Source: Gammaproteobacteria bacterium (lineage in GTDB: Bacteria; Pseudomonadota; Gammaproteobacteria; Pseudomonadales; Azotimanducaceae). From it: a stretch of 10,268 nucleotides of DNA. Position 1 is the first letter of the stretch, and each line of letters starts with the position of its first letter. This document shows positions 7,368 to 10,268 of this stretch, piece by piece. The stretch covers positions 1 to 10,268 of the forward strand of contig JAPPHP010000434.1 in the NCBI GenBank assembly GCA_028821035.1. Reading direction: 5' to 3'. The notes below the pieces were generated by a model. That model ran no database searches. It saw nothing but the letters and a program-made list of their open reading frames with translations, and was not told the origin of the DNA. Both the position numbers and the translations under genes were made by a program.

Positions 7368-8174
7368 ATGGCCCGCAAGCAAGCACCTGCGACCAAGGCA
7401 GGCAAGTTGATGGAGCAGCTTGGCAGACTCTCCGCCGCTCGGGAGTTGGACGACTTCGCCATTCGACGAGTCGAGCGCGCTGCGAAAGCGCTGATGGATG
7501 TCGACCCTGCATCCGCTCACACGGCGCTAGGAGGAGCGGCGGCTTTGCGCGACGACGCCGAAGCGGCGCGAAGTCACCATCGCATTGCACTGCGACTCGC
7601 CGACAACGAAACCACGCAGTTCAACTACGCGGTCTCGCTGTCGTTGCTTGAAGAGACGGAGGAAGCATTCGAGGTCGCGACGGCCGCTTTGGAGCGGTTT
7701 CCCGATGATCTGGCTTTGCTTGGCCAAGCGACAACAGCAGCCCTGGAGTCCGGCCACTTTCGCGCCGCGCGATCTCTTTGCGACCGCTGGAATGCCATGG
7801 TTCCGGACCGCGCCCACCAGTACTCCCGTCTTGCGCAGAGGCTCGCCGATGCAGTGGACACCGGGACGATCACCGAAGACGCCGTTCGGAGTCTGCTCAA
7901 AGTTGCCAATGGGGTCCAACGCGACGCTCATGTGCGCTCGATGGCGAACCGAATTGGCACCTTGGACACCACGGACGACTTTGGCCCGGACCAACGAGAT
8001 AGCGGCCCGTCGTACCTCTATGTCCGCCAGCTTCACGCAGAACCAACACTCGCGTCGGCCTTGAACGAGCAACTCGCGGATCGCGTCGCTACCCGTCCCG
8101 ACTTGCTGGAGAATCCGGGGCTCACCTTCACCGTCGGCTTCGTGGGGACATCGGCCGATGACAGTGAGCCCTGA
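7368..8174 (+). CDS. TPR-like alpha-helical protein, partner of the HEPN gene
   Basis: A 268-residue soluble protein that I do not recognise as a named family. The ATG at 7368 is chosen because AGAGGA at 7353-7358 sits 9 nt upstream and the frame before it overlaps higA with arginine-rich shadow sequence. Residues 1-20 are basic (MARKQAPATKAGK). Residues of about 48-147 look like three degenerate tetratricopeptide units, for example ETTQFNYAVSLSLLEETEEA and DLALLGQATTAALESGHFRAA, each with Ala/Leu at helix contacts. Residues 165-256 form a separate C-terminal region with helices and a final hydrophobic strand (GLTFTVGFVG). No catalytic motif, signal peptide or membrane segment is visible. It overlaps the HEPN gene by 17 nt, which implies coupled synthesis and probably a physical complex. 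It could be an antitoxin, a sensor or a scaffold for the HEPN protein; all of these are inference. Confidence 0.75.
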   Translation: MARKQAPATKAGKLMEQLGRLSAARELDDFAIRRVERAAKALMDVDPASAHTALGGAAALRDDAEAARSHHRIALRLADNETTQFNYAVSLSLLEETEEAFEVATAALERFPDDLALLGQATTAALESGHFRAARSLCDRWNAMVPDRAHQYSRLAQRLADAVDTGTITEDAVRSLLKVANGVQRDAHVRSMANRIGTLDTTDDFGPDQRDSGPSYLYVRQLHAEPTLASALNEQLADRVATRPDLLENPGLTFTVGFVGTSADDSEP

Positions 8175-8523
8175 TGCACTGCTGACGGCCGCCGAGGCGA
8201 TGGGACTGGGGAGTGACGAAGTTGACTGGCGCAACGCGACGAGCCGCGCGTACTACGCCGCATTCCACAGATCTCGCTTTCTGATCGAAGAACAGGGTCT
8301 CCAGGCCATCCGCAGCCACAGTGCGCATCTCGACGTCATCGAGGCGTTGACGAACAGCGCCAATTCGAACGATCTCAGGAGCATTGGACACATGCTCAAC
8401 TTCTGCCGAATGCTCAGGATCGTTGCGGACTACGAGATACAGGACGCGTTTCCGAAGGGTGACGCCGAGACGGCCCTTGAGCAGGCGCGGAGAGTCTTGG
8501 CCAAAGCGGCCGCAGTACCATAG
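8158..8523 (+). CDS. HEPN-domain protein (UPF0332-like)
   Basis: A 121-residue all-helical protein with the HEPN signature. The first conserved helix reads ATSRAYYAAFHRSRFLIEEQG (residues 27-47), with a His54/His57 region and then RMLRIVADYEIQ (84-95), the R-x-x-A-D-Y motif of UPF0332-type HEPN proteins. Many HEPN proteins are metal-independent RNases in toxin-antitoxin and phage-defence systems, usually carrying Rx4-6H in the last helix; here the last helix has R87-x4-Y92 and an R30-x6-H37 occurs in the first, so RNase activity cannot be assumed. The usual MNT nucleotidyltransferase partner is absent; the adjacent TPR-like gene takes that place. The ATG at 8158 has GGGGA at 8144-8148 nine nt upstream, inside the preceding gene. 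The HEPN assignment is firm, the biochemical role open. Confidence 0.85.
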   Translation: MTVSPDALLTAAEAMGLGSDEVDWRNATSRAYYAAFHRSRFLIEEQGLQAIRSHSAHLDVIEALTNSANSNDLRSIGHMLNFCRMLRIVADYEIQDAFPKGDAETALEQARRVLAKAAAVP

Positions 8524-8560
8524 GCAGACGGGCGCTGAATGTGCCTCGTGGTCCGCCCCG

Positions 8561-8850
8561 CTAGCGCACCCAGTAGCCCGACGGGTCGGCGCGGTAGCCA
8601 AGCACTTCGTACGTCGCGTTGACCAGGGCGCGGCAACGGTCGGACGGCGTCGACGTTCCCATCTTGTTCATCGTGTAGCCAAGGCTCAGGCCCGCCTCCG
8701 GATCGGCCCCCGGGCTTTACCGTTTCGCGCAGCGCCGGCTCGCCGACCGTGTGGTCCAGCATCATCCTCACCGTCGCCTTCTCCTTGCCATTGGTCGCGA
8801 ACTCCGGCCAAGCCTCGGCAACGGGTTGCCAGGGGGCCAGCAGACCCCGC
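8561..8850 (-). pseudogene. remnant of a beta-lactamase/EstB-family serine hydrolase
   Basis: Read on the minus strand, two pieces of one protein family lie in different frames. The upstream piece, about 8850 down to 8721, encodes VAEAWPEFATNGKEKATVR followed by MMLDHTVGEPAL, matching the WPEFaanGKe..TVr.LLsHtaGlpaL region of PF00144 hydrolases. The downstream piece, about 8707 down to the stop at 8563-8561, encodes LSLGYTMNKMGTSTPSDR and ends GYRADPSGYWVR, matching the C-terminal GYtMNkMg signature. These regions are normally some 200 residues apart, so the middle of the gene, including the Tyr of YxN, is deleted and the frame shifts at about 8707-8720. The N-terminal part with the catalytic SxxK is also missing, its place taken by the 5' region of the pump gene. 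It cannot make an active enzyme. Confidence 0.75.
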
Positions 8851-8856
8851 GCGTTG

Positions 8857-8881
8857 TACCATGCGCCGCTTTTTCGCAGGA
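8857..8881 (+). promoter_or_regulatory. candidate -10 box and ribosome binding site of the MATE gene
   Basis: TTGTACCAT places a TACCAT -10-like box at 8857-8862, preceded by TG; transcription would begin near 8869. AGGA at 8878-8881 then lies 9 nt before the ATG at 8891. No convincing -35 box is found at the right distance, as TTGCCA at 8826-8831 is about 25 bp away. The ribosome binding site is what decides the start at 8891 over the ATG at 8861. Confidence 0.35.
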
Positions 8882-8890
8882 TCTGGTTCC

Positions 8891-10268
8891 ATGCTCGCCT
8901 CGCAGACCAGTGCGCGGTCCGGTAGGTCTGCCCGCGCGCTGGCGGAATTCCGCACTCTCGGCGCACTCGCACTGCCCATCGTCATCACGCAGCTCGCGCA
9001 GATGGGGATGGGCGTCGCGGACGCCATCATGGCCGGCCGGGTCAGTGCGACGGACCTCGCCGGCGTCACCCTGGGCGGCAACCTCTACTGGCCGTTGATG
9101 ATCCTGATGTCCGGCATCGTGATGGCGGTGACGCCGTCGGTGTCGCAACTGCGGGGCGCGGGCCAGGTCGGCGCCAGCGGCGCGGTCGTGCGGCAGGCGC
9201 TCTGGATCGCCCTCTTCGGGGGGATGGCGCTGGTGGTGCTCCTCAGGAACGTGGAGCCGGCGTACCGGCTGCTCGGCGTGGACGAGCGGGCCATTCCCGT
9301 GGCTACCGAGTACATCCGCGCGGCGAGCCTCGGGCTGCCGCTCATGCTCGCCTTCGCGTCGCTGCGCTGCCTGTGCGAAGGCATGTCCTGGACACGGCCC
9401 GCGATGTTCATCGGGCTCAGCATGCTCGCTCTCAAGGTGCCGCTCAACTGGCTGTTCATCTACGGCAACCCGACGCTGGGCGTTCCGGCAATGGGTGGCG
9501 TGGGCTGTGGCTGGGCGACAGCCATCGTCATGGCGTACGCGTTCGTGGCCATGGTCCTGGTGGTTTCGTTCTCGAGGGTGCGCGCGTCCAACGTGTTCGC
9601 CTCGTTCTCCCTGCCGGACGGCCGCGAGATTGGCCGCATCCTGCGGCTGGGGCTACCAATCGGCCTCGCGCTCTTCGCCGAGACCGGTTTCTTCTCCGTG
9701 GCGACCCTGCTGATCGGGCGCCTCGGCGTGGAGACCGTGGCCGCGCACCAGGTCGCGTTCAACATCGTCGGCGTCGCCTTCATGGTCCCACTGTCCCTGG
9801 GCGTGGCGGCGACGATCCGCGTCGGCTTCCACGTCGGCGCGGACAGCCTCTCGGATGCGAGAAGGTCGGCCTGGGTGGCGGCCGCGACGACGGCGATCTG
9901 GGGCATCACGCTCTCGACCATACTGCTGGTCTGGCGCCACGACCTGGTGGCGCTCTACACGGAGGAAGCAGAGGTCATTCGGCTTGCGGCGGGGCTGCTG
10001 CTGATCGGCGCGCTGTTCCAGGTGTTCGACAGCACGCAGGCCACCGTGATGGGCGCGCTGCGCGGCTACAAGGACACTCGGGCCCCGCTGATGATCGCGC
10101 TCGTCGCGTATTGGGTGATCGGCCTGCCGGTCGGCGTCACGCTGTGTTTCGGGTTCGCGGGCGTCGAGGCCATCGGCATAGACGGCATCTGGTGGGGGCT
10201 CGTCACGGGCCTTGCGGTCGTTGCGTTCGCGTTGCTCGTGCGCCTGGCGCGGATTTCCAACGATCCCG
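8891..10268 (+). CDS. MATE family multidrug efflux pump (NorM-like), 3' partial
   Basis: An open frame of 459 residues running off the right edge; NorM proteins are about 460 residues, so little is missing. These inner-membrane antiporters expel cationic drugs, dyes and fluoroquinolones using Na+ or H+. The first half contains FRTLGALALPIVITQLAQMG, VADAIMAG, LAGVTLGG and GIVMAVTPSVSQLRGAG; the second half repeats the plan with LGLPIGLALFAETGFF, AAHQVAFNIVGVAFMVPLSLGVA and VMGALRGYKDT, all classic MATE signatures, with about twelve hydrophobic segments. The start at 8891 (MLASQTSARSG) is supported by AGGA nine nt upstream; an in-frame ATG at 8861 would add ten residues but has no ribosome binding site. 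It is transcribed away from the decayed hydrolase remnant and appears to be a stand-alone core gene unrelated in function to the islet on its left. Confidence 0.92.
   Translation, partial: MLASQTSARSGRSARALAEFRTLGALALPIVITQLAQMGMGVADAIMAGRVSATDLAGVTLGGNLYWPLMILMSGIVMAVTPSVSQLRGAGQVGASGAVVRQALWIALFGGMALVVLLRNVEPAYRLLGVDERAIPVATEYIRAASLGLPLMLAFASLRCLCEGMSWTRPAMFIGLSMLALKVPLNWLFIYGNPTLGVPAMGGVGCGWATAIVMAYAFVAMVLVVSFSRVRASNVFASFSLPDGREIGRILRLGLPIGLALFAETGFFSVATLLIGRLGVETVAAHQVAFNIVGVAFMVPLSLGVAATIRVGFHVGADSLSDARRSAWVAAATTAIWGITLSTILLVWRHDLVALYTEEAEVIRLAAGLLLIGALFQVFDSTQATVMGALRGYKDTRAPLMIALVAYWVIGLPVGVTLCFGFAGVEAIGIDGIWWGLVTGLAVVAFALLVRLARISNDP

Noticed and set aside
7527..8234. Minus-strand frame of 235 codons opposite the TPR-like gene
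   Set aside because: No domain pattern; the plus-strand frame has a good ribosome binding site, TPR-like periodicity and a coupled HEPN partner.
8430..8972. Single intact minus-strand gene across 8430-8972
   Set aside because: Only the 8721-8850 part matches a protein family; the frame leaves that family at about 8710, continues as shadow opposite the HEPN gene, and begins inside the MATE gene. It is described as a pseudogene remnant.
9460..9921. Minus-strand open frame inside the MATE gene
   Set aside because: Shadow of a clear MATE coding sequence on the plus strand.

Overview
The window looks like a chromosomal stretch of a high-GC member of the Pseudomonadota, most likely a gammaproteobacterium. 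The evidence is tight gene packing with ATGA-type overlaps, a NorM-like MATE pump, a higBA pair of the common proteobacterial type and a PatD-like dehydrogenase close to the E. coli enzyme. No tRNA, rRNA, CRISPR array, transposase or clear IS end was seen.

Left part (1-6487): a same-strand run of five genes that reads as one catabolic operon. In order these are an N,N-dimethylformamidase large-subunit-like protein (5' end outside the window), a CocE/NonD serine hydrolase, an MFS transporter, a gamma-aminobutyraldehyde-dehydrogenase-like ALDH and a small NTF2/SnoaL-fold protein. Junctions are a 4-nt overlap, 22 nt, a 50-nt overlap and 13 nt, so co-translation is likely. The gene set suggests uptake of an amide- or ester-bearing compound, hydrolysis of the amide/ester, and oxidation of an (amino)aldehyde to its acid. 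The substrate is not known.

Middle part (6488-8523): a small accessory islet on the same strand. It starts with a higB-higA toxin-antitoxin pair behind its own promoter, where a short palindrome overlaps the -35 box. After a 100-nt hairpin-rich spacer with a candidate extended -10 promoter comes a two-gene unit: a TPR-like protein of 268 aa whose end overlaps a 121-aa HEPN-domain protein. This TPR-HEPN pair is the best candidate here for a poorly described system.

Right part (8524-10268): a decayed minus-strand remnant of a beta-lactamase/esterase-family serine hydrolase with an internal deletion and frameshift, then a divergent MATE efflux pump gene that runs off the right edge.
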